A stretch of DNA of 64,000 nucleotides from Porticoccaceae bacterium. GTDB taxonomy: Bacteria > Pseudomonadota > Gammaproteobacteria > Pseudomonadales > Porticoccaceae. The position numbers were made by a program, and so were the translations under genes. Below, one piece after another: positions 7,543-17,086 of this stretch; position 1 is the stretch's first letter; each line of letters opens with the position of its first letter. The stretch lies in assembly GCA_029248755.1 (NCBI GenBank), contig JAQWIR010000031.1, positions 1 through 64,000 of the forward strand, in the 5' to 3' direction. The notes beneath the pieces are model-generated. The model was not told the DNA's origin. It saw only the letters and a program-made list of their open reading frames with translations, and did no database searches.

Positions 7543-8379
7543 TTACTTTTGTACTGGAAGAGTCTGCAACACAAGCTGTGGATCGATCCGCTGATCCAGC
7601 CAATTCATACGCCAGTCCAAATGGGGACCAGTGGCGCGGCCTGACGATCCAATTTTGGCGATAACCATACCTGGGGTTACTTGCTGTCCTTGTGTTACAA
7701 GTATCTGGCTTAGATGCAAAAAAGTAGAACTTAAACCATGACCATGATCGAGTATTAAGGTACCACCAGAGTAAAACATGTCATTATGAACCAATGTAAT
7801 AATCCCACCGGCCGGGGCTATGACAGGCGTTCCTGTGGGGGCGGCGTAATCAATACCATAGTGCGGACTTTTGGGGACGCCATTATAAAATCTCTGGCTG
7901 CCATATACGCCCGTTATAGGTCCGCTTGAAGGTTCAATAAAACCAGCTGTAAAGTCATCCTGATTACTGACAAGTTGCCTAGCCTGTCTAACTGATGCTG
8001 CATCTTGTTGTATACGATTTAAATGTTCTTTTGAGGGGTTGACGGTTTTCTGTGGGACACCTTCAATTTTTTGAATGGCATAATCTCTAGCAGCTATATT
8101 TAGCAGTATATTTCTTTCACCCAATTTATCATGAACCGTAATTTCAACCTCAGACGGCTCATTTCGACCAAAGCCTAAAAGAAATTGATTTTTATTGTTT
8201 ATTTTTAGAGATTTACCTTTGTAGCTTACTGTTTCACCCTCAGCTAGCTGGCCAAGGACTAAACCGCCCTGTTCAAATGTACCTACAAATTTGGGATCAT
8301 CAGATGCGCTTAAATTGGCACTCAAAATAAGACAGCTAACAATAATTAAAACAAGGCATTTAGTATGGCAAACCAACAT
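7543..8379 (-). CDS. M23-family (LytM) peptidoglycan peptidase, periplasmic
   Basis: A 278-residue protein with an N-terminal signal peptide (residues 1-25, ending LSAS). A beta-rich region about 30-110 follows, then an M23/LytM domain from about 155. The first metal motif is intact (HYGIDYAAPTGTPVIAP). The mid-domain has LDHGHGLSSTFLHLSQI. The usual second HxH motif reads GPHLDW, so the second His, normally a zinc ligand, is Asp. Close relatives with HLDWRMNW are familiar to me from proteobacteria, so this is a subfamily trait rather than damage. Likely role: cell-wall endopeptidase or amidase activator. Confidence 0.88.
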   Translation of the reverse strand: MLVCHTKCLVLIIVSCLILSANLSASDDPKFVGTFEQGGLVLGQLAEGETVSYKGKSLKINNKNQFLLGFGRNEPSEVEITVHDKLGERNILLNIAARDYAIQKIEGVPQKTVNPSKEHLNRIQQDAASVRQARQLVSNQDDFTAGFIEPSSGPITGVYGSQRFYNGVPKSPHYGIDYAAPTGTPVIAPAGGIITLVHNDMFYSGGTLILDHGHGLSSTFLHLSQILVTQGQQVTPGMVIAKIGSSGRATGPHLDWRMNWLDQRIDPQLVLQTLPVQK

Positions 8380-8472
8380 AATTCATATTTCCATATATAT
8401 ATTTAATGACAAGATCTGACTAAAAGGTTATCCCAAAGGATACAAAAAGGGAAAGATTATTATAGAAGAAAG

Positions 8473-8931
8473 CTAATCATTGAGGGCATGCTTGATTTGA
8501 TCAAAACTAAACCCTCTGTATTGGAGGAACCTCATTCGCTTGGCTTTTTCTTTGGGATCGACTTGATGATCATTACCGAACTTAAGCGCTGCTGTATCTC
8601 GTGCCAATTCAAACCAGTCTACATCAGCTTGCGCCAGTAATTGGTCGATAAGTGCCGTTTCTGCTCCGCGACTTTTTAGGTCTAGTCTTATTCTTGTAAA
8701 ACCCTGACCTCTTGCAATCCGTGATCTTATAAATGCTTCGATAAACCGAGAATCAGACTGCAAGTTTTCTGCGACTAGTTGATCTAATACATCTGGAATT
8801 AGTGACGAGTTATCAAATTTCTCTTTGAGCTTTGTTGCCAGCTGACTTCGAAGATACTCACGTCCTGCCAATATTCCCATTGCAGTTATGCGTATTTTAC
8901 TGGGCTTTATTTGTGGCTGCTTTTCTTCCAT
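8473..8931 (-). CDS. recX: RecX regulatory protein
   Basis: RecX binds RecA filaments and limits their activity. The three-helix repeat content is visible: AMGILAGREYLRSQLATKLKEKF, DSRFIEAFIRSRIARGQG, RIRLDLKSRGAETALIDQLL, and KAKRMRFLQYRGFSFDQIKHAL at the C-terminus. The track ORF begins at 8985, but those first 18 residues run through the recA-recX hairpin and do not look like RecX. ATG 8931 (MEEKQPQI) has AGGTG seven bases upstream and gives 152 residues, the usual size. It is just downstream of recA on the same strand, as in most gammaproteobacteria. Confidence 0.92.
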   Translation of the reverse strand: MEEKQPQIKPSKIRITAMGILAGREYLRSQLATKLKEKFDNSSLIPDVLDQLVAENLQSDSRFIEAFIRSRIARGQGFTRIRLDLKSRGAETALIDQLLAQADVDWFELARDTAALKFGNDHQVDPKEKAKRMRFLQYRGFSFDQIKHALND

Positions 8932-8954
8932 TAAAAAACACCTGATATCAGTGT

Positions 8955-8989
8955 AAGTGTGGTGAGCATAATTTATGCGCACCACACTT
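8955..8989 (-). promoter_or_regulatory. recA-recX intergenic hairpin
   Basis: AAGTGTGGTGaGCATA (8955-8970) and TATGCgCACCACACTT (8974-8989) form a 15-bp stem with one mismatch and a 3-nt loop, directly upstream of the recX RBS. No T tract follows on the minus strand, so it is not a standard terminator. It probably reduces transcription into recX or its translation, analogous to the partial terminator between E. coli recA and recX. Confidence 0.6.
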
Positions 8990-9011
8990 GTCTGTGATTA
9001 TATGTCTGTGA

Positions 9012-10034
9012 TTATGCTTTTTGCGGCTTATTTTTGGCCGGTGATAAGTGTCCCAACTCTTTGTCACGAATTTGTGCTTCTATCTCAGCGGCTACTTCTG
9101 GGTTTTCGGTTAAATATACACCTACGTTTGCTTTACCCTGACCAATTTTACTTCCTTTGTAAGCATACCAAGCACCAGACTTATCAATAAGTCCGTGTTT
9201 TACACCTAAATCGACCAACTCTCCGTTACGGTTAATGCCTTTGCCGTACAGAATTTGGAATTCGGTCTGCTTAAATGGCGGCGATACTTTATTTTTTACA
9301 ACCTTGACTCGGGTTTCGTTACCTATAACTTCATCGCCCTCTTTAACCGCACCAATACGACGTATATCTAGACGAACAGAAGAGTAGAATTTAAGCGCAT
9401 TACCGCCTGTGGTTGTTTCGGGGTTGCCAAACATCACACCAATCTTCATTCTGATTTGGTTGATGAAAATAACAAGGCAATTAGCTGCTTTAATATTACC
9501 TGTTAACTTGCGCAGCGCTTGAGACATAAGTCGTGCTTGAAGGCCCACATGGTGATCGCCCATTTCACCCTCAATTTCTGCGCGAGGTGTCAACGCAGCA
9601 ACAGAGTCGACAACAAGAACATCACAGGCACCAGACCTAACCAGCATATCCGTTACTTCCAGTGCTTGCTCACCTGTATCCGGTTGTGAAACTAAAAGGT
9701 CGTCAACTTTAACGCCTAATTTTTCTGCGTAAACTGGATCTAATGCATGCTCTGCATCGACAAATGCGCAGGTACCGCCTGCTTTTTGTGCCTCTGCAAT
9801 AACCTGAAGGGTTAATGTAGTTTTACCCGATGACTCCGGGCCATAAATTTCAACCACACGACCTTTTGGGAGGCCGCCAATGCCTAGGGCTATATCTAAA
9901 CCAAGGGATCCAGTCGATATGGATGGTACTGCTTCACGTTCATCTTCACCCATACGCATAACAGTACCCTTACCAAATTGTCTTTCAATTTGACCTAAAG
10001 CTGCTTCGAGTGCCTTTTCTTTATTTGCATCCAT
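9012..10034 (-). CDS. recA: Recombinase A
   Basis: A 340-residue RecA. Walker A is GPESSGKT (residues 65-72), Walker B is around [12 protein letters not shown], loop L1 includes [23 protein letters not shown], and loop L2 includes [17 protein letters not shown]. It catalyses homologous strand exchange and activates LexA self-cleavage. The gene has its own LexA box 75 bp upstream of the ATG, and recX follows. The length and acidic-to-basic C-terminal tail are normal. No intein is present. Confidence 0.99.
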   Translation of the reverse strand: MDANKEKALEAALGQIERQFGKGTVMRMGEDEREAVPSISTGSLGLDIALGIGGLPKGRVVEIYGPESSGKTTLTLQVIAEAQKAGGTCAFVDAEHALDPVYAEKLGVKVDDLLVSQPDTGEQALEVTDMLVRSGACDVLVVDSVAALTPRAEIEGEMGDHHVGLQARLMSQALRKLTGNIKAANCLVIFINQIRMKIGVMFGNPETTTGGNALKFYSSVRLDIRRIGAVKEGDEVIGNETRVKVVKNKVSPPFKQTEFQILYGKGINRNGELVDLGVKHGLIDKSGAWYAYKGSKIGQGKANVGVYLTENPEVAAEIEAQIRDKELGHLSPAKNKPQKA

Positions 10035-10108
10035 TATCTTTTCCTCATTAACTGTTTGTTCGACTGATTTAACTGTTTTAGCTGTGGTTTTTTCACTCAG
10101 TATTTATA

Positions 10109-10124
10109 CTGTATGTTCGTACAG
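10109..10124. promoter_or_regulatory. LexA (SOS) box of recA
   Basis: CTGTATGTTCGTACAG matches the gammaproteobacterial LexA consensus CTGT-N8-ACAG exactly. It lies between the pncC stop (10132) and the recA ATG (10034), so recA should be SOS-inducible from its own promoter. Confidence 0.9.
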
Positions 10125-10131
10125 TATACTA

Positions 10132-10629
10132 TCAGTTTAGTTGATGCAAGAGTTCTTGCAAAGAAATTTTAATTACCTGTTCTCTGACTGCCTGACGGTC
10201 TCCCTGCAACTGGTATTGCTCGACTCTGGTTGTTTCAGGGGTTATCCAACATACCCAAACGGTTCCAACAGGTTTCTCCGCTGAACCACCATCGGGTCCA
10301 GCTATACCACTAACAGCTATTGCGTAATTCGCGCCTGATGAATGAATTGCACCCACAGCCATCTGTTCAACAACCTGCTCACTCACCGCACCATAGGCGT
10401 CTAATGTTTTTTGAGATACATTAAGAAGCTGTTTTTTCGCTCTATTAGCGTAAGTGATATAGCCATACTCAAACCATTGAGAACTTCCAGCTACAGCGGT
10501 GATAGCTTCAGCTATACCACCACCCGTACAAGACTCTGCTGTGGTTATTTTTGCTTTCTTTTGGAGCAACTGATTGCCCACCCGCTCGGCGATAGAGGCG
10601 ATCAATTGACTATTGGCGAATGCTGACAA
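10132..10629 (-). CDS. pncC: Nicotinamide-nucleotide amidohydrolase (CinA C-domain)
   Basis: A 165-residue stand-alone CinA C-terminal domain, which deamidates NMN to nicotinate mononucleotide in the pyridine nucleotide cycle. Family signatures are present: TTAESCTGGGIAEAITAVAGSS (about residues 29-50), GYITYANRAK, AVSGIAGPDGG and KPVGTVWV. The length is the usual 160-170. It is upstream of recA on the same strand, as in Pseudomonas and enterobacteria, and divergent from mutS across 186 bp. Confidence 0.96.
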   Translation of the reverse strand: MSAFANSQLIASIAERVGNQLLQKKAKITTAESCTGGGIAEAITAVAGSSQWFEYGYITYANRAKKQLLNVSQKTLDAYGAVSEQVVEQMAVGAIHSSGANYAIAVSGIAGPDGGSAEKPVGTVWVCWITPETTRVEQYQLQGDRQAVREQVIKISLQELLHQLN

Positions 10630-10815
10630 AAATATTTCCTCTTTTTACCTTTTTTACCCTATAGTTTACCTAAACTTTCAAGAAATGGTTTAGCCAAATG
10701 GTTATTCTTAAAGAAAATAATTCCTTTGGTCTAATTTGAATGGTCTTAGACCCTCAGTCTGTACTAAACTCTCCTTATTAATGAACTAGCAACCTAGCAT
10801 AAGAAACTTTAATCC

Positions 10816-13401
10816 ATGAGCAGCAATTTCGAAAATCAAACTCATACCCCGATGATGCAACAGTACCTTAGCATTAAGGCCGAACACCCCAATGATTTGG
10901 TGTTTTATCGTATGGGCGATTTTTATGAATTGTTTTTTGATGATGCTAAAAAAGCCAGCCAACTGCTAGATGTCACACTCACTGCTCGCGGCAAGACTAA
11001 CGGCAATCCCATTCCAATGTGTGGTGTTCCATTTCATGCGGCAGAAAACTACTTTGCCAAGCTGGTAAAACAGGGGGTTTCCGTTGCAATTTGTGAACAA
11101 ATTGGTGATCCAGCTACGAGTAAAGGGCCTGTAGAGCGAGCCGTTGTAAGAGTGCTTACGCCGGGTACACTCAGCGATGAAGCACTGCTCGATGATCGAT
11201 CTGATAATCTTTTAGCCGCTATCCATTTATTCAAAGGACAATACGGTATTGCCACTCTAGATATGAGTAGTGGCCGTTTTCAGTTACTGCAAGCTAAACA
11301 CGAAGATGCGCTTCATAGCGAAGTGCAAAGACTCAATCCAGTAGAAATTCTAATTTCAGAAGATTTACCCCGCTTAGATTGGCTAAAAAACCGAACCGGT
11401 CTGCGAAATCAACCGCCCTGGTTGTTTGATCATGATGCCGCCAATCGACTACTTAATCAGCAACTGGGTACAAAAGATTTAAATGCCTTTGGTTGCAGTC
11501 ATCTTCCTCTTGCCATTTGCGCTGCCGGCTGTCTTCTTCAATATGCCAAAGATACTCAGCGTGGCAATCTTCCGCACATTCATAGCATCAGCGTCGAAAA
11601 TAGCGAAGATGGAGTGGCATTAGATGCCGCTAGTAGACGCAATCTTGAGCTAGATACTAATCTAAATGGCGGGCCGGAGAATACTCTCTTTGATGTACTT
11701 AATAACACGGCTACTAGTATGGCAAGTCGTCTGCTTCGTCGCTGGCTAAACCGTCCTCTAAGACAAATTACTGAACTTGAAGCAAGACAACAAAGTATTG
11801 CCAAACTGCAAAATAACTATCTGTATGAAGATTTAAATGGCCATCTAAAACAGGTGGGTGATATGGAGCGCATTCTCACTCGAGTTGCACTGCATTCGGC
11901 GCGTCCACGAGATTTAACCCGTCTACTTTCTTCAATCGCTGTATTGCCGCAAATAAAATCAGCACTCAAAGGGATTGAACTGCAACATCTTCAAAACTTA
12001 CTCGATGCTGCAAAACCATTACCCCATTTAGTTGAATTATTAGAACAAGCAATTATCGAAAACCCTCCTATGGTTATTCGTGAAGGCGGTGTTATTGCCG
12101 ATGGTTATGACGCAGAATTAGACGAACTTCGTGCACTTAATACTAATGCCGGTGAGTTTTTACTGGCGATGGAAGAGCGTGAAAAACAAGCAACCGGTAT
12201 TTCAAATCTAAAAGTAGGCTACAACCGAGTGCATGGTTACTATATTGAAATTTCCCGCGGTCAAAGTGACAAAGCGCCGGTGGAATATATTCGCCGTCAG
12301 ACATTAAAAAATGCTGAGCGCTTCATAACGCCTGAGTTAAAAGAGTTTGAAGACAAGGCCCTAAGTGCCAAAAGTCGCGCCCTCAGTAGAGAAAAGCAAC
12401 TCTATGCCGAACTTTTAGAGACATTAAACCAAGACCTGCAGTGCCTACAAAATTGTGCCTCGGCCATTTCCGAAATCGATCTTTTAGCCACACTGGCAGA
12501 GCGCGCGCACAGCTTAAATTTCTGTCAGCCCGAATTAACTGAACAGCCAGGTATAGATATTCAAGGTGGACGCCATCCAGTGGTAGAACAGGTTCTATCA
12601 GAGCCTTTTGTTGCCAACGACCTACAGATGAATTCCGATCGTAAAATGCTGATTATTACCGGCCCTAATATGGGCGGTAAATCAACCTATATGAGACAGG
12701 CGGCCTTAATAGTTTTAATGGCTCAGATTGGGAGTTTTGTGCCAGCTGATTCAGCAAAAATTGGATTAGTGGATCGTATCTTTACCCGTATAGGCTCATC
12801 CGATGATTTAGCCGGTGGACGCTCTACGTTTATGGTAGAAATGATGGAAACCGCCAATATTCTTCATAATGCCACGGAAAACAGTCTAGTTCTTATGGAT
12901 GAAATAGGACGTGGCACAAGCACCTTTGACGGACTTTCTCTGGCTTGGGCCTGCGGCTATCACTTAGCAGAAAAAGTAAAAGCCTTCACTCTATTTGCCA
13001 CGCACTATTTTGAGCTTACCAGCTTACCTGAGACAGTCGATGGAACAATAAATATTCATTTAGACGCAACAGAACATAAAGATAGTATTGTATTTTTACA
13101 TTCTATTCAGGAAGGTCCCGCCAACCAAAGTTATGGCCTACAAGTAGCCAAACTGGCCGGAATTCCTCAAGAGGTAGTGAAACTAGCAAAAATTGAACTT
13201 CAGCGTCTTGAGCAAAAAAATCTTGCGTCAGATGCAAAACAGCAACATAAACCTAGCACCCCCCAAACAGATCTTTTTGCATCCCCTGAGCCCTCAGAGC
13301 TAGACACAATGATGGAAGATATCCAACCGGATGAGCTATCACCTAAGGATGCATTAGATACACTTTATAAACTAAAGCGCGCTAGTAACCGTAGCAATTG
13401 A
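10816..13401 (+). CDS. mutS: DNA mismatch repair protein MutS
   Basis: An 861-residue MutS. The N-terminal mismatch-binding domain has [14 protein letters not shown] with the Phe-x-Glu wedge. A connector and lever/clamp helices follow, then the ABC ATPase with Walker [10 protein letters not shown] (about 616), signature STFMVEM and Walker [24 protein letters not shown]-terminal tail of about 60 residues carries the tetramer region. It recognises base-base mismatches and short loops. It is divergent from pncC and precedes fdxA, the pseudomonad order. Confidence 0.99.
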   Translation: MSSNFENQTHTPMMQQYLSIKAEHPNDLVFYRMGDFYELFFDDAKKASQLLDVTLTARGKTNGNPIPMCGVPFHAAENYFAKLVKQGVSVAICEQIGDPATSKGPVERAVVRVLTPGTLSDEALLDDRSDNLLAAIHLFKGQYGIATLDMSSGRFQLLQAKHEDALHSEVQRLNPVEILISEDLPRLDWLKNRTGLRNQPPWLFDHDAANRLLNQQLGTKDLNAFGCSHLPLAICAAGCLLQYAKDTQRGNLPHIHSISVENSEDGVALDAASRRNLELDTNLNGGPENTLFDVLNNTATSMASRLLRRWLNRPLRQITELEARQQSIAKLQNNYLYEDLNGHLKQVGDMERILTRVALHSARPRDLTRLLSSIAVLPQIKSALKGIELQHLQNLLDAAKPLPHLVELLEQAIIENPPMVIREGGVIADGYDAELDELRALNTNAGEFLLAMEEREKQATGISNLKVGYNRVHGYYIEISRGQSDKAPVEYIRRQTLKNAERFITPELKEFEDKALSAKSRALSREKQLYAELLETLNQDLQCLQNCASAISEIDLLATLAERAHSLNFCQPELTEQPGIDIQGGRHPVVEQVLSEPFVANDLQMNSDRKMLIITGPNMGGKSTYMRQAALIVLMAQIGSFVPADSAKIGLVDRIFTRIGSSDDLAGGRSTFMVEMMETANILHNATENSLVLMDEIGRGTSTFDGLSLAWACGYHLAEKVKAFTLFATHYFELTSLPETVDGTINIHLDATEHKDSIVFLHSIQEGPANQSYGLQVAKLAGIPQEVVKLAKIELQRLEQKNLASDAKQQHKPSTPQTDLFASPEPSELDTMMEDIQPDELSPKDALDTLYKLKRASNRSN

Positions 13402-13512
13402 CTAACAGCGACAAATAGCCAATTAATATTATTAAAGTATAAGTTCACAGATGCCAACTAACTGCTATAATGCCGCGCCTAAATTGACTGCTATATCAAG
13501 AGATTTGAAACC

Positions 13513-13836
13513 ATGACCTTTATCGTTGGTGAAAATTGCATTAAATGCAAATACACAGATTGCGTAGAAGTGTGCCCCGTAGACTGTTTTTACGAAGGCC
13601 CAAACTTTCTCGTTATTCACCCAGACGAATGTATCGATTGCGCACTGTGCGAACCAGAGTGTCCTGCAGAAGCAATTTTTGCAGAAGATGAAATACCCGA
13701 AGGCCAAGAAGCGTTCCTCCAAATAAACGAAGAACTCGCCGATGTATGGCCCAATATTTCAGAACAAAAAGCGCCTGCACCAGAGGCCGCCGAATGGGAT
13801 GGCATCGAAGGCAAAATTAAATACCTCGAACGCTAA
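13513..13836 (+). CDS. fdxA: Seven-iron ferredoxin FdxA
   Basis: A 107-residue 3Fe-4S/4Fe-4S ferredoxin. [21 protein letters not shown] and [16 protein letters not shown] supply the cluster ligands, and the C-terminal extension (about 60-107) is typical of the Azotobacter/Pseudomonas FdxA family. It is a soluble low-potential electron carrier. It is 111 bp downstream of mutS with AT-rich DNA between, so it probably has its own promoter. tRNA-Arg follows 29 bp later. Confidence 0.97.
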   Translation: MTFIVGENCIKCKYTDCVEVCPVDCFYEGPNFLVIHPDECIDCALCEPECPAEAIFAEDEIPEGQEAFLQINEELADVWPNISEQKAPAPEAAEWDGIEGKIKYLER

Positions 13837-13865
13837 TTTAAGATACACTTTATAAACAACTTCCA

Positions 13866-13942
13866 GCACCCGTAGCTCAGCTGGATAGAGTAGGTGGCTT
13901 CGAACCACTTGGTCGGGGGTTCGAATCCCTCCGGGTGCACCA
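13866..13942 (+). tRNA. tRNA-Arg (TCG)
   Basis: GCACCCG/CGGGTGC acceptor, D-arm GCTCAGCTGGATAGAGT, anticodon loop CTTCGAA (anticodon TCG), variable loop, T-arm GGGGGTTCGAATCCCTC, discriminator A and encoded CCA. It reads CGA and related codons. Its 3' flank holds a 66-bp exact repeat (13945-14010 and 14127-14192). Track ORFs that cross it are artefacts of tRNA sequence. Confidence 0.96.
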
Positions 13943-14338
13943 TACAACAAACCCTCAGCCATAGGCTGGGGGTTTTTTTGTATGTTCATCTGGAGATTAG
14001 GATCGAACCCCTAGTTCGAGCCGAGCGTGAAGCGCGAGACATCGCCAAAGCAAAGCGACGGCGACCCCAACGGGGTGAGCGGCATAGCCGCGAATAATCC
14101 CGACCGGTGCACCACCCAACCAAAAGCAACAAACCCTCAGCCATAGGCTGGGGGTTTTTTTGTATGTTCATCTGGAGATTAGGATCGAACCCGACGACTG
14201 CAAGGCAAAAAATACCATTTCGTTTTTAAACTTAAGTACTTATACTTCACACCCCTAGAAATATAGCCTCCAACCAATAGTATTAACCAATAAACTCACA
14301 GGTTTTTATGGCGAGCCTCAAACGAGAACAGAACAAAC
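13943..14338. repeat. tRNA-Arg 3'-flank duplication (element B)
   Basis: An exact 66-bp direct repeat occurs at 13945-14010 and 14127-14192, period 182 bp. Each copy holds a terminator (ACCCTCAGCC..GGCTGGGGGTTTTTTT), then CTGGAGATTAGGATCGAACCC. Before the second copy, at about 14090-14114, lies a degenerate tRNA-Arg 3' end (AATCCCGACCGGTGCACCA). The 116-bp spacer is GC-rich with small palindromes (CCCCAACGGGG, GCGGCATAGCCGC) and the blocks GAGCGTGAAGCGCGAGA and GGGGTGA, also seen in the tRNA-Asp spacer. The rest (14193-14338) is AT-rich promoter-like DNA ahead of the DUF481 gene. Confidence 0.75.
13951..13979 (+). terminator. Terminator after tRNA-Arg
   Basis: ACCCTCAGCC-ATA-GGCTGGGGGT followed by seven T residues is a strong stem-loop nine bases after the tRNA CCA. 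A second identical copy lies 182 bp further on. Confidence 0.8.
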
Positions 14339-15235
14339 ATGAACCTAGCAAAAACACTTTTCATCTTTGGCGTAACCATTGCTTTAAGTTTTAGCACTCT
14401 AGCTTACAGCGATCAAATCACCTTAAAAAATGGCGATACTCTGCAAGGGGCTGTAACTGCTGAAACAGACGTTTACATCACATGGAAATCCGATAATTTT
14501 GGCGAGCTACAGATCCCAAAAGATCAGGTTATATCAATTAGCCCGCCGCCCGAAACCGAAAAAGTGATAACAACCCTAGCCAAAAAGGATACTCTTAAGG
14601 GCAGTATTGGACTCTCTGGCTCATACCTAGGCGGCAATCAAGAGCGTGACGATCTAGAGCTAGACATTGGTTTTACTTTTGACAAGGGTAAAGCTGCCCA
14701 TCAGGCAACTATTAATTATGAAACACTCGGCCAAGATGACGAGCCTACCATTAATGACTATGGCATTGCTTACGGCATAGATTGGTTAATCAATGATAAC
14801 TGGTATTTGGGTAACAATTTCTCGTACGGTGCTGATGACAAGCGTCAAATTGATCAGTCCGTTTCCTTTGGTACCAATATGGGCTACCAGTTTTGGAAAA
14901 ATGATACTGGTCACTTATCGACAGAAATTGGATTTGCATGGATTAATGATACCTTATTTAGCTCAATCAGCGATGAGAGGCTCACTTGGGCTTGGTCTGG
15001 TGATTACCAGAAACAACTGATAAAAAAAGTGTCGTTTTCTTATTCACATCAATTGAATGTTTCGATTAAAGACTCAGAAAATACGCAATTAAACGCAGAT
15101 ATTGGGATTATTATTCCAGTCACCGATAAGTTGGATACAAAAATTACTTGGGACTGGTCATTTGATAACCAACCTGAAGAAGGCAATGAAACAATCGATC
15201 GTAAAATTAGGTTTGGCATCAATTACACCCTTTAA
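14339..15235 (+). CDS. DUF481 (YdiY-like) outer-membrane barrel protein
   Basis: A 298-residue protein with a signal peptide (residues 1-24, ending LAYS). A small beta domain DQITLKNGDTLQGAVTAE (25-75) is the usual N-terminal module of DUF481 proteins. A beta-barrel from about 85 to the end finishes in the outer-membrane style IRFGINYTL. Alternating strands with Asp/Asn-rich turns (GLSGSYLGGNQERDDLELDIG) fit the family. The function is not established; E. coli YdiY is an acid-inducible relative. It converges with the transglycosylase gene, stops 12 bp apart. Confidence 0.85.
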   Translation: MNLAKTLFIFGVTIALSFSTLAYSDQITLKNGDTLQGAVTAETDVYITWKSDNFGELQIPKDQVISISPPPETEKVITTLAKKDTLKGSIGLSGSYLGGNQERDDLELDIGFTFDKGKAAHQATINYETLGQDDEPTINDYGIAYGIDWLINDNWYLGNNFSYGADDKRQIDQSVSFGTNMGYQFWKNDTGHLSTEIGFAWINDTLFSSISDERLTWAWSGDYQKQLIKKVSFSYSHQLNVSIKDSENTQLNADIGIIIPVTDKLDTKITWDWSFDNQPEEGNETIDRKIRFGINYTL

Positions 15236-15247
15236 TAACAGGGGCTC

Positions 15248-15862
15248 CTACCAAAACCATCCCTTAGTCGCCTGATCCAACTTATCTCTACAACCCTTAA
15301 GCTGAACACCATACATTTCTGTCTGACGCTTTACCTTGGAAGCCACCTTAATTAGGTTAGGTTTTTTCTTAAAGCTGCCTCTAGAGTAACCACCCCAACC
15401 TTCGTGATAAGCCAAATACTGCTTGTAGGCATCCCACTTTGAAATCCCTAACCGCTTACTACTCTTATTGGTATACCAACCAATAAAATTAATGGCATCA
15501 CTAAAATCGTCGCGGTCATGACTCCAATTCCCCGTATCTTTGCGGTAATCATTCCAAGCTGGATTTTGTGCCTGAGCATAACCATAAGCAGAGGATTTTC
15601 TGGGAAGGGGAATAAAAAAGAATGTGGGGCGTTTTGGTCGAACCTTTGCTCTAAAAGTCGATTCTTGCTTCATAATTGCCATAGTGACATGAATCGGCGT
15701 ACCCCAACGCTTTTCTGATTTTTTAGCACTCTTGTACCAATCAGTTTCACCATAAAAGATCGAACAGAGGTCATCAACTTTTTTAGGCTGATAAGTAGAA
15801 CAACCCGCGATAAATATAATGAAGCTGAAAATTAATAACCGACCCAAAATGATTCTCCGCAT
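15248..15862 (-). CDS. Lipoprotein with lytic transglycosylase (SLT-like) domain
   Basis: A 204-residue protein with an N-terminal lipobox (IIFIAGCST), so Cys21 should be acylated and the protein anchored in the outer membrane. The domain has the catalytic-Glu motif AIMKQESTF (about residue 65), AYGYAQAQNPAWNDY and YLAYHEGWGGYSRGS, all goose-lysozyme/SLT-like features. It likely cleaves glycan strands in cell-wall turnover. It is downstream of cvfB on the same strand (36 bp apart), and the two could be co-transcribed. Confidence 0.85.
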   Translation of the reverse strand: MRRIILGRLLIFSFIIFIAGCSTYQPKKVDDLCSIFYGETDWYKSAKKSEKRWGTPIHVTMAIMKQESTFRAKVRPKRPTFFFIPLPRKSSAYGYAQAQNPAWNDYRKDTGNWSHDRDDFSDAINFIGWYTNKSSKRLGISKWDAYKQYLAYHEGWGGYSRGSFKKKPNLIKVASKVKRQTEMYGVQLKGCRDKLDQATKGWFW

Positions 15863-15898
15863 CAGAAAAAGCTTAAGATAAAATAAGTTTAGATGGTC

Positions 15899-16762
15899 TT
15901 AACCCCAGATGGAACTTGTTTTTTGGTCTTTTACCAAAGAAATTTTTTCGCGAGTAATAACAATTAGTTTTCGCTTATACAGCGCACCCAACGCATTTTT
16001 GTATTTTTTCTTGGACACTTTAAATTGACGATAAATAAGATCGGGGTCACTTTTATCGGTAAGGCTAGACTCACCACCAGAGGCTTTCAAAAGCGCCACA
16101 ATTTGATCCTCAAGACTACTATCACCCCCTGAAGAGTGCTGAGAGATAATTAAATCTATTTTGCCGTCTTCTCGAATTGCCTTAATAAATCCAGGTAAGC
16201 GCTCACCAATTTTAAGAGGACGAAATGCATCAACATGGAAAATTAGCCCCAGGTATTCATTGTTAATAAGCGCTTTGTAGCCGAGCTCGGTTTTATCAAA
16301 AATTCTTAAATCGACTGCTTGACGAGGCTCCAGTGTTTGCGACTCCTCTTCAAAATATCTGTTAAGCTTTGAAGAAGCCAAAATACGGTCAGTTTCATGA
16401 TCATGCAACACATAGACCATATAAGACTCACCCTCTTTCATTGGGTGTTGCTGTTCACTAAAGGGCACTAATAAATCTTTTGGTAAGCCCCAATCTAGAA
16501 AGGCCCCCACCCGATTGGTATCAATTACTTTTAACAACTCTACGCTGTTGACTGTAGCCTTTGGTGTTTCGGTCGTCGCAATCAAAAGATCATCTGAATC
16601 AAAATACAAGAAAACTTCTATCCAATCATCAATATCCAGACCATCAGGCACGTAGCGATTGGGTAACAATATCGTACCCTCTTCACCGCCATCCACATAA
16701 ACCCCATGGTCAGCAATTTTAACGACCTGAAGATTGTTGAATTTTCCAATTTCTATGGACAT
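15899..16762 (-). CDS. cvfB: CvfB-family S1 RNA-binding protein
   Basis: A 287-residue protein starting MSIEIGKFNNLQVVKIADHGVY, the conserved opening of the CvfB/YitL family. It has consecutive S1-type OB folds (for example VGAFLDWGLPKDLLVPFSEQ near residue 85 and GYKALINNEYLGLIFHVD near 165) and a C-terminal winged helix (DLIYRQFKVSKKKYKNALGALYKRKLI). In Staphylococcus CvfB is an RNA-binding virulence regulator; the gammaproteobacterial role is undefined. The length is typical. Confidence 0.9.
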   Translation of the reverse strand: MSIEIGKFNNLQVVKIADHGVYVDGGEEGTILLPNRYVPDGLDIDDWIEVFLYFDSDDLLIATTETPKATVNSVELLKVIDTNRVGAFLDWGLPKDLLVPFSEQQHPMKEGESYMVYVLHDHETDRILASSKLNRYFEEESQTLEPRQAVDLRIFDKTELGYKALINNEYLGLIFHVDAFRPLKIGERLPGFIKAIREDGKIDLIISQHSSGGDSSLEDQIVALLKASGGESSLTDKSDPDLIYRQFKVSKKKYKNALGALYKRKLIVITREKISLVKDQKTSSIWG

Positions 16763-16991
16763 AAATTTAGTCTTTATGGGTTATTAAAAAAATGAAAACT
16801 AGATGAGTCTCCACAATAAATACAACCGCTGATGCAGGTTTCTTTAAAAGTCTTATATATCGGCATCATTAATAACATTGCAGCTGATAAATAAGGTCGC
16901 TATATTAGGTTGATAAACAAGATATGTATATAGCGTCAGAAAATGTTTGACAGCCAGTGCCAGTTAGGTAGAATGCCCCACTCTTTCCTGA

Positions 16992-17067
16992 GGGTGGTTA
17001 GCTCAGCTGGTAGAGCATCGCCCTTACAAGGCGAGGGTCACAGGTTCAATCCCTGTACCACCCACCA
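16992..17067 (+). tRNA. tRNA-Val (TAC)
   Basis: GGGTGGT/ACCACCC acceptor, D-arm GCTCAGCTGGTAGAGC, anticodon stem TCGCC/GGCGA with loop CTTACAA (anticodon TAC), T-arm ACAGGTTCAATCCCTGT, discriminator A, encoded CCA. It is followed 19 bp later by tRNA-Asp, so the two are probably one transcript. Confidence 0.98.
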
Positions 17068-17086
17068 AGAAAGAAAAGGTTATTAA

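Noticed and set aside
8932-8985. Longer recX start used in the ORF track
   Set aside because: The extra residues come from the recA-recX hairpin, and ATG 8931 has a proper SD and family-like N-terminus.
13759-14171. ORFs through tRNA-Arg and its flank (76, 67 and 61 aa, e.g. APGGIRTPDQVVRSH)
   Set aside because: These are translations of tRNA and repeat DNA; the RTPD-type peptide is a known artefact of tRNA sequence.
16763-16991. Possible gene between cvfB and tRNA-Val
   Set aside because: No ORF of credible composition was seen; it is likely promoter DNA for cvfB and the tRNA pair.
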